A stretch of DNA of 64,000 bases from Pogonophryne albipinna (taxonomy: Eukaryota > Chordata > Actinopteri > Perciformes > Artedidraconidae): assembly GCA_028583405.1 (NCBI GenBank), contig CM053253.1, positions 677,013-741,012 of the forward strand, written 5' to 3'. The notes below the pieces were generated by a model. It was not told the origin of the DNA. It did not search any database and worked only from the letters and a program-made list of their open reading frames with translations. A program made the translations under genes and the position numbers. Below are positions 30,071 to 42,424 of this stretch, one piece after another (the first letter of the stretch is position 1; each line of letters begins with the position of its first letter).

Positions 30071-31957
30071 CAATTCAATATATTTAAGTGGCTCCCTACC
30101 ATATTCTGATGACTTGCACTGAATGGAGTCCGTCAATGTTGCATAATCAGGACAGTAACTGCTGATGGCTAGTCTCAGGCAGGCCTCCAAATGTTCATCA
30201 GTTAAGGTGGAACGGTATTTCGACTTCACTATCTTCATTTGGGAGAAGGCTGACTCGCATAAATAAGTCGAGCCGAAGAGTGAGGTCAGTGAGGTGGCAC
30301 ATTTTCTGACGTTTGGATAGTTTTCAGCCCTGAATAAGTTCCAAAACTGTCCGGCATGGGCACGCGCCTTCAACTGGATGTCGGCCTGCAGCGACAACAT
30401 CTCATCCTCCAGCGCAGACGGGTTCAGATGAAACACTGCTCCGATGTTTTGGGCCAGCGAATCAATATCATGGTCTTCACTAAATGGATAGCACATGAAT
30501 GTGGCGATTGGCTCGAGCAAAGCGAAGTCTCGGAAGCGTTTCTCGAAGTCAGATGTAATGTTATTGACTTGCTCTGTGTAGCGCGCACTGTCAAGGAGCG
30601 CGCTGTCCTTCCCTTGCTTCTCCAGCTCAGAGGCGATGTTTTGGAAGTTGGCCAAATCTTTGCGCTGCAGCTTTGAACACAGCAGATGCAGTCTTCGTTT
30701 GAAGGCATTAACTGAGCTGATCATGTCAACCACAGTTCTGTCTTTCCCTTGTAGCTCCAAGTTCAGCTCATTTAACATGTGTGTAATGTCTGTTAAAAAC
30801 GCCAAATCTAACAGCCACTCCTCGTCATCTAGACGTGCGTACTCCGCGAGCTTGGTGCCATGGAGAAATGCCTTTATCTCCGGTAGAAGCACTCGAAATC
30901 TCTCGAGAAAATTGCCCCTACTCAGCCATCTTACGTCGGTGTGTAGTAAGAGGTCAGTGTGAACACAGTCGGCATCCTCCAGATATGCACGAAACAGCCG
31001 TCTTTGAAGAGGTCTTGCCCGAATAGAACAGGCCACTTTAAGTGACACATCCATGACCTCTTTCATGTTCAGCATTTTAGCACAAAGTGCGTGCTGGTGT
31101 ATGATGCAGTGATAATTCAGAAAGTCAGGGAATGTGTCATCCTCTCTGCATTTTGCGATGAAGCCATTACACCGGCCCACCATCGCAGGCGCACCATCCG
31201 TTGTGATGGAACTCAACTTAGACATGGGGAGTTTAGTTTTGTCAACAAAGTTTTTAAACGTCCGAAAAATGTCCTCGCCCCGAGTGTGTTCCTTCATTGG
31301 CAGAATTGTCAGCAGTTCCTCTTTCGCCGTCATGTCTGTGAACACCATCCGGATAAAAACGCACAATTGTGCTGTATCGCTCACGTCAGTGGACTCGTCT
31401 AGTTGGAGTGAGAAACACTCGCAGTCTTCTATGTCCTTCCTGAGTTGCTGGGTCAAATCCTCAGCCATGACTTCACAGCGACGTGTGACTGTGCTCCGTG
31501 ATAATTGGACGGCCTTGATAGCGTTTACTATTTCTGTTTTGTTTGTGTAATCCCGAAACAAGGCGTCTGCTGCTTCTACGAAGGCTTCTTTCACCATCTC
31601 TCCATCTTGAAAGGATTTTTTGTGTTTGATTATAGCGTGACTCACTCGTAGAGATGCTTCAGTGGCTGCCTTTGCGGTGGATGTCGGCTTTAAGAAAAGT
31701 GACTGCTGTCCAGCTAATTGTGACTTAAGTTCCCTCACCTTTCTCTTTCTCAACTCGCTACTCGGAGGGAAGTCGCTGTCATATGCCTTGTGAACACTCC
31801 GATAATGCCTCTCCACGTTACATTTCTTTGGCAGAGCGACGCTTGCTTTACAAATAAGGCAAATAACGTTTGAATGTGACATCACAAAAAAATATTCTTC
31901 CTCCCATTCTGGGTGGAAGTGGTATGTTTTTAGCTTTTTGCTCGGTCCCGCACTCAT
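29864..31957 (-). CDS. hAT transposase (Charlie/SCAND3-GTF2IRD2-like), 697 aa
   Basis: The enzyme cuts and rejoins DNA at the hAT ends. The minus-strand ATG at 31,957 opens an uninterrupted frame. Residues 33-56 form a C2H2-like BED-type finger (CLICKASVALPKKCNVERHY). The RNase-H-fold catalytic core has FSLQLDESTDVSD (D187) and ITTDGAPAMVG (D254), then YHCIIHQHALCAK and VRWLSRGNFLERF. The C-terminal dimerisation region has FGSTYLCESAFSQMK with the conserved glutamate, then YRSTLTDEHLEACLRLA. Domestic relatives include ZBED5, SCAND3 and the Charlie-derived part of GTF2IRD2. After about residue 640 homology ends and the frame continues through (GA)n sequence, so the normal stop is probably lost and the C-terminus is abnormal. 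Confidence 0.85.
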
Positions 31958-32253
31958 TTTGTTATTTGTCTCTTGTTTACATTAATTTGAGTTTTCCCGC
32001 ACTTGACTGATTTTATATCGCTTTGCATTCTGGGTTAACAGACTGGAAAGCGATAGGTCGCTTTTTCTGTCAATCAAGTAAACTCCTGAATTAAGTGGCA
32101 GGGAGGCCAAAGGAGGAGGGATCAAAACCTGTTTTGTCTATTTCAACGGAGCTTTATTTTTTTTTTTTAATGAATGACTCGCGGTCTACCAGCATTGCCC
32201 CCGCGGGCGACCGGTCGCCCGCGGTCGACGTACTGGGCACCTCTGTACTAGGG

Positions 32254-32444
32254 CATTGCATTCCAAGAATGCAGGGTTGTTGGTTGTTCCTAGAGTCTCT
32301 AAAAGTACAATGGGAGCCAGAGCCTTTTCTTATCAAGCTCCACATTTGTGGAATCAGCTTCCAGTTTGTGTTCGGGCGGCAGACACCCTATCCGTTTTTA
32401 AGAGTGCGCTTAAGACCTTCCTTTTTGATAAAGCTTATAGTTAG
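32254..32444 (+). pseudogene. LINE ORF2, C-terminal part after the hAT insertion
   Basis: The frame continues the ORF2 cut at 25,980: after one copy of TACTAGGG it reads ALHSKNAGLLVVPRVSKSTM, ARAFSYQAPHLWNQLP and TFLFDKAYS, then TAG. This is the usual C-terminus of this fish LINE family. The join is exact, so the LINE ORF was open when the hAT landed. Confidence 0.8.
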
Positions 32445-33077
32445 GGCTGATTAGATTCAGCCCCTAGTTTTGCTGATATAGGCTTAGTTTGTCGGGGGAC
32501 ATCTTACTTCTTCCTTCTCTCTGTCTATACCTGTGTACTCTCATGTTCCGATTAACCCAGCTTCCCCAAATGTCTTTCTTTTTGGTGTCTATATACGCCG
32601 GGATCCGGAGGCATGGATGATCCTGTGTCCTGCATCGCGAGCCCTGGATCTTGAGTCGTGGCTGTGGTCCTGGATCATAAGTCCTGGATGGATATCCTCA
32701 TGGATTCATCTTCCTATTATACACACATGCTTTTCCAAATATTTGGACAACCTATGTTGCAAATGTATTATCTTTTCAATGTACACACGGCATCTATTGC
32801 ACGTCTGTCCGTCCTGCGAGAGAGATCCCTCCTCTGTTGCTCTCCCTGAGGTTTCTCCCATTTTCCCCTTTAAACTGTGGGTTTTCTCCGGAAGTTTTTC
32901 CTTGTACGATGTGAGGGTCTAAGGACAGAGGGTCTAAGGACAGAGGGTCTAAGGACAGAGGGTGTCGTATTGTCATACTGATATTCTGTACAAACTGTGA
33001 AGTCCACTGAGACAAATGTAACATTTGTGATATTGGGCTATATAAAGAAACATTGATTGATTGATTGATTGATTGAT

Positions 33078-34015
33078 ATGGGTTTTGAAATTGAGGTTTG
33101 TGTCAATATGTACTCCTAAGTACTTGTACTCCGAGACAACCTGAAGTCTCCTTCCAGAAAATAAAACATCTTGTTCTGTTATAATGCTGTGGCCCTTGGA
33201 GAAGAACATACACACTGTCTTTGAGATATTTGGTTGCAAACAATTATTGTTAAGCCAGGATGTAATATTCTCCAACACATCAGTGACCTTGGTAGCAGCC
33301 TCTTCTGCGTTTTTGCCATGAGTAAAAACAACTGTATCATCAGCATACATTAATACATCACATTCTCCACACACAGAAGGCAGATCATTTATGTACATAC
33401 TAAACAGGATTGGGCCCAATACAGAGCCCTGCGGTACTCCAGTTGACAAACATAGTGCACTAGACTTATGGTTCTCAATTTGAACACATTGGGAGCGGGA
33501 TGAAAGATACGAATTAAAGAGGTTGGTGAATTCTATAGAAACATTTAAGTTGAGTATTTTTTGCAATAAGATGTTGTGATTAACAGTGTCAAAAGCTTTC
33601 CGTAAGTCAAGGAACACGGCCCCCACAACCCCACCCCTGTCCATTGATGCCTTAACTTTCTCCACGAAGAAGCATTTTTCTGTTGAGTGATTAGCCCTGA
33701 ATCCAAATGGCATTGGATGCAGTGGAAAGGAGCTGTTGTTGAGATGATTGATGATTTGTTTGGCAATCAATTTCTCAAATACCTTGGATACTATGGGTAA
33801 GATACTGATGGGCCTATAGTTGGATGTCATGAGAGGGTCCCCACCATAGTTATCAAGAACACAAAACAGTTCTTTAGCCCCTCTGTCCTGGGGGTTGTCA
33901 ACATGGTTGTTAAAATCACCAACAATGACTAGACGGTCAAAGTCAAAACACACTATAAACAGCAGTTCAGTAAAGTCATCAAAAGAAGCTAAAAGAAGCA
34001 AAGAGCACAGCTGAA
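33078..34015 (-). pseudogene. L2/CR1-group LINE fragment with endonuclease-RT deletion
   Basis: On the minus strand the frame begins in endonuclease (FDFDRLVIVGDFNNHVDNPQ) and passes directly at DNYGGDPLMTSNYRPIS into reverse transcriptase, so the rest of the endonuclease and the linker are deleted. RT motifs are good: FLDLRKAFDTVNHNILL, STGVPQGSVLGPILFSMY, LMYADDTVVFTHG, YKYLGVHIDTNL. The last residues (NQSINQS) come from the (ATTG)n tail of the neighbouring LINE, so the apparent ORF to 32,973 is chimeric. The element is truncated at both ends and cannot be active. Confidence 0.75.
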
Positions 34016-34099
34016 CTCCCGCAGCCCTGGGGGGCCCTACATTGGTTGTAATGGCAGATGACAGGGTTTAGTCAAGTTGCTGGTGTGGAAAGCGGCATA

Positions 34100-35645
34100 C
34101 CAGTAAATCAGGTATGGGTTTACTTCCATTTTGGCAATTTTTGACACCAAGATGTCTGCTTGTATTGTGTTGCTGCTGAGAAGTCTAGGAAGAGGGCTCT
34201 TGCATAGGTGTGACGTTTATCTAAATGTTTAGTGATGATGTGAACCAGAGCAGCAACAGTACCACCCCCTTGCTTATAGGCAAATTGGTATGGATCAAGT
34301 ATGTCCTTCACAATAGGTTTAGCTGAAGAGGTCATTCCTGTCACGGTTCTCATGGTGTCCCACACTTTTTTGGGGTCTTTGGCTTTAAAAGCATTTCCCA
34401 AAAGCTCTCAGTTTTGATTCCCTCAATTTGACTTTCAGTTCTTTCTCTGTCTGTTCAAGTGCTCCATAGTCTTTGTTTTTGAAAGCTATTTTCCTGTTTT
34501 ATATAACTTTTTGTAATATCCTTGTCACATATGATTTATTACTTGGATAGATTTGTATTTCTTTAGTGGGAACACAGAAGTTAATATAGTCTTTGGTAAC
34601 AGTAGTTATTTCATCTGGTGAACCTTCCTGAAAAATGTCCCAATCTTTCCAATCAAAACAGGCTTTCAACTGCTCCCTACTTTCATTTGTCCATGTCCTT
34701 ATTACTTTCTTTTCTGGTTCCCTTGAGTTTGGTCTTATACACTGCTATCATATTCACAACATTATGATCAGAGTTCAGTATTGGTGGTCTGTATTTAGAC
34801 ACATAGGCTCCTTTATCATTAACAAAGCATTTGTCCAGGAGATTGTCTTTCCTGCTGTGATCCCTAACATACTGCTGGAACCCAGGCGACATTGCTTCAT
34901 ATCCCGAGCACTATTGCCGGTGCATCGGGGTGGCTGAGTTGCAGCTCGTGAACACAGTGTCCTCTGCCGCTGGGAGGCACGTAAACAACAAACAGTAATA
35001 TACACCCGAATTCTCTAGGCAGATAAAAGGGTCTTAACGTCATGCCGAGAATTTCTACATTGGGATTGCAGGTTTTACATTTTACTGAGTATGATCGGCA
35101 CCACAGATCATTAATATACACACAAATACCGCCTCCTCTGGTTTTCCCCGAGTTCCCATCCCTGTCTGCTCGAACAAGGGTGAATCCGGGTACTTCAAAG
35201 AGAGATTCAGGCATCGTAGATTGTAGCCAACTTTCCGTGAAACATAATAAAGAGGCCTCGAGAAATTCATGACTGTACCTTGTGTATGTCCTTAGTGTGT
35301 CCACGTTGTTGTGAGCGCAGGTTTGTGAGAATGATGGAAGTGGTGGCCGGCTGAATCTCCGCCGTATTCTGAACGCCTCCCCTCCTTCCTCGTCTCTTTT
35401 TCCTGGTGTTTCTAAGCGGCTCCCGAGGGATTTCATCCAATAACGAAGAGCACAGATGGCTTGGTGTATTCGTAGGAGGCCGATCGCATTGTAGCTCTAG
35501 CATAGCCTCGCGGCTGTAGCAGCGCAGAGGCCGGGGCTCCTTGCCATACCTGTTCGTGCTGTCACTCAGGTGGGTCTTGGAAAGTTGAATGGCCAGACGT
35601 GGTCTGCAGAAGGCAAAAGTAATCCACAGGATCAAAAGCATGGTC
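34100..35645 (-). pseudogene. Second minus-strand L2-like LINE fragment
   Basis: The minus strand reads, from 35,641: a basic N-terminal segment (RNTRKKRRGRRGGVQ), then endonuclease (CFTESWLQSTMPESLFEVPG, GGGICVYINDLWC, MTLRPFYLPRE), a frame change, SDHNVVNMI-like sequence (34,760-34,785), linker, and RT start (LDPYQFAYKQGGGT, ARALFLDFSAA) ending near 34,120. Several frameshifts split it. It parallels the element at 19.2-21.9 kb but is clearly a different, older copy. Confidence 0.65.
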
Positions 35646-35771
35646 TCTCAAAATGACGTTTCATACAGACACGACAAAGTTTAGACAATAATTAGACAAA
35701 AAACACAAAACGAATGGAGCATACTGAGACTCGCAGTGACAGGATGCCGTCTCCCTCTGTCTCCTGTATAC

Positions 35772-36855
<1,084 letters not shown>

Positions 36856-36950
36856 GTATATACTTTGGTTAGAATATTGCTGTATTACTGTATCAAATAT
36901 AATAAACACAAACAGTTGATAAGTAGTACTTTGTTAACTCAAGGTTTATA

Positions 36951-37735
36951 TTAAAGGGGACCTATCATGCAAAATGCACTTTAGTACGTCTTTTATACAT
37001 GAACATGTGTCCCCGGTGTTCCAGGGAACTCACCAAGTGTAAGTGAAAATATAGAGGGTTGTGTTTTCTGACACATCGGTGACCGATCGATCGGAGCATC
37101 CCTAGTTGTATGTATTGATTTAAATTGACATGCATCCGCTAAGAAAAATAGTCCGTTGTTACCGTTTGAACTAACGTAGCAACGGCAGGAACTGCTTCAA
37201 TAGCGTTTTTGAGGAGCTTTTTGATTACAGATTTGAAAACATCGTTGCTTGCTTTAAAAGTAGCACACTTCATTATGTCAAACCTTAGAAAGTATCTAGA
37301 TATCCCTGCCCTGATGCCAAAGGAACTGCACACTGAATATGTGTCGCCGTTTGATGTCTATGTCTGGACCGCTGCGTAAAAAGGAGGGTTTCTGCCCCGT
37401 TACTTCTCTTCTTACTTCTATAAGAATAAAACACGGTGGACGGAGATCTCTTTTTCTCCCCCTCTTCTCCCCGCTGCAGCCCAGCAGCTGATCTCAGAGC
37501 ACGCTCCCCTCTCCTGTAGGGGGCGTGGTCAGCTGCAGGGGGGCGTGGTCAATTTCAGCTCACAGAATCAGCCCCCTGCAAAAACAGCGCTGGAAAGAGC
37601 AAATAGAGCGAAATGAGGCGTGGCTAAAATGCAGGATCTTTGTTGTATTTTGAAAAAAATACTATATTTATATACTTTATATAGGTATGGCCCTACAATA
37701 TATTGTTCAAATATAGCATGATGGGTCCACTTTAA
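36951..37735 (+). mobile_element. T2/Kolobok-like MITE, complete copy
   Basis: Starts TTAAAGGGGACCTATCATGC and ends GCATGATGGGTCCACTTTAA, inverted repeats with a TTAA target site at each end. At 37,075-37,107 it carries a fragment of the GATCGATCGG hAT-like end seen at 1-128. The right 635 bases match 122-730. It lies in the intron before the 17-finger exon. Confidence 0.7.
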
Positions 37736-37821
37736 GTGAGTTTTTATTGTGTTAACTTGTATTTATTATTATTTATGCTTTTTAGATTGACTTTCTCTCT
37801 TTCTCTGTCCGTCTGTTCTAG

Positions 37822-39276
<1,455 letters not shown>

Positions 39277-39333
39277 TGGTTTTAAGAGTGTAGGAGCCGC
39301 AATTAAGCATATTTTGTTTTTTTCACAGTTTAC

Positions 39334-39339
39334 AATAAA
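39334..39339 (+). promoter_or_regulatory. Poly(A) signal AATAAA for the 17-finger exon
   Basis: AATAAA lies 58 bases after the stop, at the position conserved in the first block (1,656-1,661). A dispersed repeat beginning AGAGTGGCGAAGTCACGCC starts at 39,355, just after it. Confidence 0.55.
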
Positions 39340-39354
39340 CAATTCCCATCTATA

Positions 39355-39433
39355 GAGTGGCGAAGTCACGCCCATCTACTTCCGCTCCATGGGACCTTAT
39401 TTCGGAAAAATAATGTATTCAAGTCAATGGAGA
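39355..39433. mobile_element. Short dispersed-repeat end
   Basis: AGAGTGGCGAAGTCACGCCC followed by CTACTTCCGCTCCATGGG marks an abrupt end of similarity between the two zinc-finger blocks. The sequence looks like the end of a fish MITE. Confidence 0.4.
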
Positions 39434-40315
39434 GAGAACTTAGGCTTGTTTGAGACAAGCGAGACCTGCGCAGACCTGCGCAGTTGCGATCAAGGTCTTG
39501 CTAGTGCGTTGCATGATGGTTAGTCATTTTGTCCGACTTGCTCTTGAGGGCCGCCTACATGAGACGTTGAAATCTCGCGGGACAAAGACGCCCGCAGCCT
39601 TGAGAGCGAGGCGCGGCGAGTCGGCGCAGTTCCTCTCCACGGGCTGCGGAAGCGAAATGCTTGATGGGAAACGACTCGCTGGTATCTCGAGCTGAGCGCT
39701 CATTGGTGGTTTTTACCACGTGCTGGTGATGAAACTCTCCAATTGGCTCGGCAAAAGTTTGTTGTTGTTTTGTGTCAGTTTTATGTCGCCCCCTCCATTA
39801 AAAAATTTCATAATTGTTCCACAATGTTTATCATCATGAAATTAATATCTGTTATACTATACTTGCACTGCTTACCGTTTTCATACTTTATATATATTAG
39901 CATATTCATACACACTGTTCATACTGCTCACAGGCTGCTGTGTGTATCTAGTGTATTCATACCCCTCACTGTTTATTCATCATTCAATTCATTCTATATT
40001 TTATTCTGTAGATTGTGTACATTACTTTACATTACTTCAGTTTACTGCTTGTTGCTCCTGGTTAGAAGCTAAACTGCATTTCGTTGTCTCAGTACCTGTA
40101 ATATGTGCAATAACAATAAAGTTGAATCTAATCTTGAGCAGGAACAAATGTATTTACTTAGTACATATCTGACATTAACGATTGTGTAACATGTGTGCAT
40201 TCTTTATAAATGCAAACCGAGTCAAGCCGACTCCGAAGGTGGCGGTATGCACCTTCAAGCTGTTTGCAATCCGCCAAAAAACCGAGAGAAGAAGAAGAAG
40301 AAGCCGACTCGGAGC
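39434..40315 (+). mobile_element. GAA-tailed retroposon, copy with one minisatellite unit
   Basis: Starts with GGCTTGTTTGAGACAAGCGA, includes a GC-rich part (TGAGAGCGAGGCGCGGCGAG), a single 45-bp unit near 39,899-39,950 (ACACACTGTTCATACTGCTC), an AATAAAGTTGAATCTAATC segment, and a 3' end GGTGGCGGTATGCACC followed by a GAA run (40,286-40,303). An inverted copy lies at 54,517-56,092. The 3' end resembles that of the LINE at 13.5 kb, suggesting it was mobilised by a related LINE. Confidence 0.6.
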
Positions 40316-40860
40316 TGTCCGACTTCAGGCATTCAAGAGTATCTTTCGATCCCGTTTGAATTGTGCCATGAGTTGTCCAGCTGATCCGGGATGACGGTGT
40401 TGGTTGTGAAGTAATCCAATTGTTTGTCCGGTGAAAACGATCCTTAATCCAATGCGATATGTTTCTTATTGTCCAGTTTCACTCATAGAGTACGATTCCA
40501 CTTAATGTAATGGTAGTTTAAATGTTCCAGTGTCCTATATCTTTTTGCCATTACTTCACAGGAGGGTTTAGAGTGATCCTGACGCCGACACAAACATATG
40601 AAGTTCCGGTCTTTTGCTGCAGTTTTAGAATGATGTTTTATTGCTTTACATACCAAGGTTTAAGTACACTGTGTCAATAGTTGTAGTATGAGCATCTGCT
40701 GCGGCTGGGCTGGCCGTCTGGTAGAATCAGTATGCTCTTAGTCCTGTGTCCTCTTCCTCTCCTGTGACCTATGACCCCTTTTATACACCCCGCCACCAAG
40801 TGTTCAAAAATAATATTACACTATACATATAAATAAGGTAAACTGAGACACCAACAACAC
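40316..40860. other. Unassigned spacer
   Basis: Nothing recognised: no frame with a domain, no clear inverted or tandem repeats. Confidence 0.3.
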
Positions 40861-40865
40861 CCATT

Positions 40866-42026
40866 ATGGTTTTTGCTAATAGAAAAAAAGATGAAAACAT
40901 TTCATTGTCCATTGATGGAGTTTTTATTGAAAGGGTTTCTGAATTTCCATTCTTAGGTGTGACGCTGGATGAAAACCTGACATGGAAATCACACATAGCA
41001 CATGTTAAAACGAAAGTGTCTAGGAATATTTCTGTTCTAAACAAGGCAAAGTATTTGCTAGATTACAAGGCATTGAGGATGTTGTACTGTTCACTCATTT
41101 TGCCATTTTTCATTTATTGTATAGAAGTGTGGGGCAACACGTATATGAGCAACATAAAGCCATTGTCAATATTACAGAAAAGGGCAGTAAGAATAATTCA
41201 TAAAGCTGACTCAAGAGAACACACCAACAGACTGTTTTTTAAGTCAGGACTCTTGAAACTCAAAGATATAGCTGAGCTGCAGACATTATCAGTAATGCAC
41301 AAAGCAGAATGTTACCAGCATATTTACAACAGTTGTTTGTTTTTGGATCAGACAAGGAAGACCACAGAAGGAAATGTAATTTTAAGCATCCATATGCAAG
41401 GACTACTCTTAAACAAATGTGTATTTCGGTAGTTGGTGTACAATTGTGGAATTCTCAACACAAGGATCTAAAGAATTGTATATGTATTTTTCAGTTAAAG
41501 AAGTTGTATAAATGAAGAAAGATGGGACTATATGAAGCAGAATGTGAATAAGTCTATGTACTCTGGTCCTTCATGTTTTTGATGTCTTTGATGTGATGTC
41601 TCCTCTGTATTTGCGGGTCCCATTGCCATTGTTATTGTTGTTATTGTTACTATTATCATCATGTGTCGCTTTCCACTTTCTTCTCCAGGAGGACTCAGAT
41701 GAGGGTGTTGCACTTTTATTTTCTTTTCCTTATACATGTTGTTTTGTTTCTTTCCGTTAACCGTCAAGTGGGAAATAAGTATTTTTTTGTGTCTCTGTTA
41801 GTATCCTAAGATACTGTTATGTTTGGCTGTGAAGAATAATAATAATATATATATATATATTATTATTATGAAGGGCAGACCATCTATTTGTTTTTTTGTT
41901 TTTTTTAGAAAGGGGGTCACATAAGATTTTATTCTTCTCCCTGCTCCTTTTCGCTCAATGGTAGTCATGTTTTGTGGCAATTATTGTACATTTGGTTTTG
42001 CGTACCATGAGCGGGACAAATAAAAA
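40866..42026 (+). pseudogene. 5'-truncated LINE: RT C-terminus and 3' UTR
   Basis: The frame (40,866-41,432) begins at the end of the RT palm and reads FPFLGVTLDENLTWKSHI, then the thumb/C-terminal region SRNISVLNKAKYLLDYKALR, YCIEVWGNTYMSNI and LSILQKRAVRIIHKADSREH, then loses homology by a frame change near 41,345. The next frame carries KEDHRRKCNF and VQLWNSQHKDLKNC, the usual C-terminus. The 3' UTR runs to AGCGGGACAAATAAAAATGA near 42,026, including a TA-rich hairpin at 41,838-41,868. L2/CR1-group by pattern; exact family not determined. Confidence 0.65.
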
Positions 42027-42090
42027 TGAGTGTGGGAAAACGTTTTCTTAAAGTATTCACCTTAAAGTCCATGAGCGAGTTTCACTGTTC
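42027..42090 (+). pseudogene. Relic of a single C2H2 finger
   Basis: Directly after the LINE 3' end, GAGTGTGGGAAAACGTTTTC reads ECGKTFS, then a TAA, then SIHLKVHERVS. Spacing C-x12-H-x3-(S) matches a finger with the last His changed and an in-frame stop at helix position -1. It suggests that a further zinc-finger exon of this cluster was cut by the LINE. Too short to be certain. Confidence 0.4.
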
Positions 42091-42424
42091 ATTAATCTGC
42101 TTCATGTATCTGGAACATATTTACGATGTTTTCAGTTTGATTCTATTCTCTTGTTGAAATGATCAGACTACCAAAAATAAAATGGCCTTAGAAACAGACT
42201 CGTAACCCTGCATATTTGTTGTGTTTTGCAGCATATTATAAACATGTCATTCCCTTATCTTCAAATACCCCAGGTTGTGTAGTGATGTATTTGAGGTGTA
42301 CTGTCCACATCGCAGACCTGAAGTCGTGCAGTCAATGTATGCAAAGTGTACAGGACCTTGGTCTCTGAGACTCAAAAAAGCCTTTCTCGCCTACCTGTCC
42401 ACTTTGCATACCTGGGATCCTGCA
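42091..42424. other. Unassigned spacer with a short inverted motif
   Basis: GTATGCAAAGTG at about 42,337 is mirrored by CACTTTGCATAC at about 42,400, giving a small imperfect hairpin. No gene seen. Confidence 0.3.

Larger units (their letters stand above)
25981..32245 (-). mobile_element. hAT element with intact transposase ORF, 8-bp target duplication
   Basis: Ends CAGGGGTGCCC (25,981) and GGGCACCTCTG (to 32,245) are inverted with one mismatch. TACTAGGG flanks both sides (25,973-25,980, 32,246-32,253). Removing the element restores the LINE reading frame CPTRALHSKNAG. The transposase is on the minus strand (31,957-29,864). A 3.5 kb LTR element is inserted between the end of the transposase ORF and the left TIR; without it the hAT would be about 2.75 kb. 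Confidence 0.9.
23040..33077 (+). mobile_element. L2/CR1-group LINE with esterase ORF1, split by a nested hAT
   Basis: ORF1 (23,298-24,155) and ORF2 (24,207 onward) lie in order. ORF2 is interrupted at 25,980 and resumes at 32,254, ending at TAG 32,442-32,444. The 3' UTR runs to GGGCTATATAAAGAAACATT and an (ATTG)n tail at about 33,053-33,077. The 5' end is approximate. A 16-bp repeat (GGTCTAAGGACAGAGG, three copies, 32,916-32,963) lies in the 3' UTR. Without the 6.3 kb insertion the LINE would be about 3.8 kb. Confidence 0.75.

Noticed and set aside
30356..31550. Plus-strand frames over 100 codons
   Set aside because: They are antisense to the hAT transposase and have no domain.
32973..34001. 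342-codon minus-strand frame as a single protein
   Set aside because: It joins a deleted LINE ORF to the (ATTG)n tail and 3' UTR of the neighbouring LINE; the C-terminus is chimeric.
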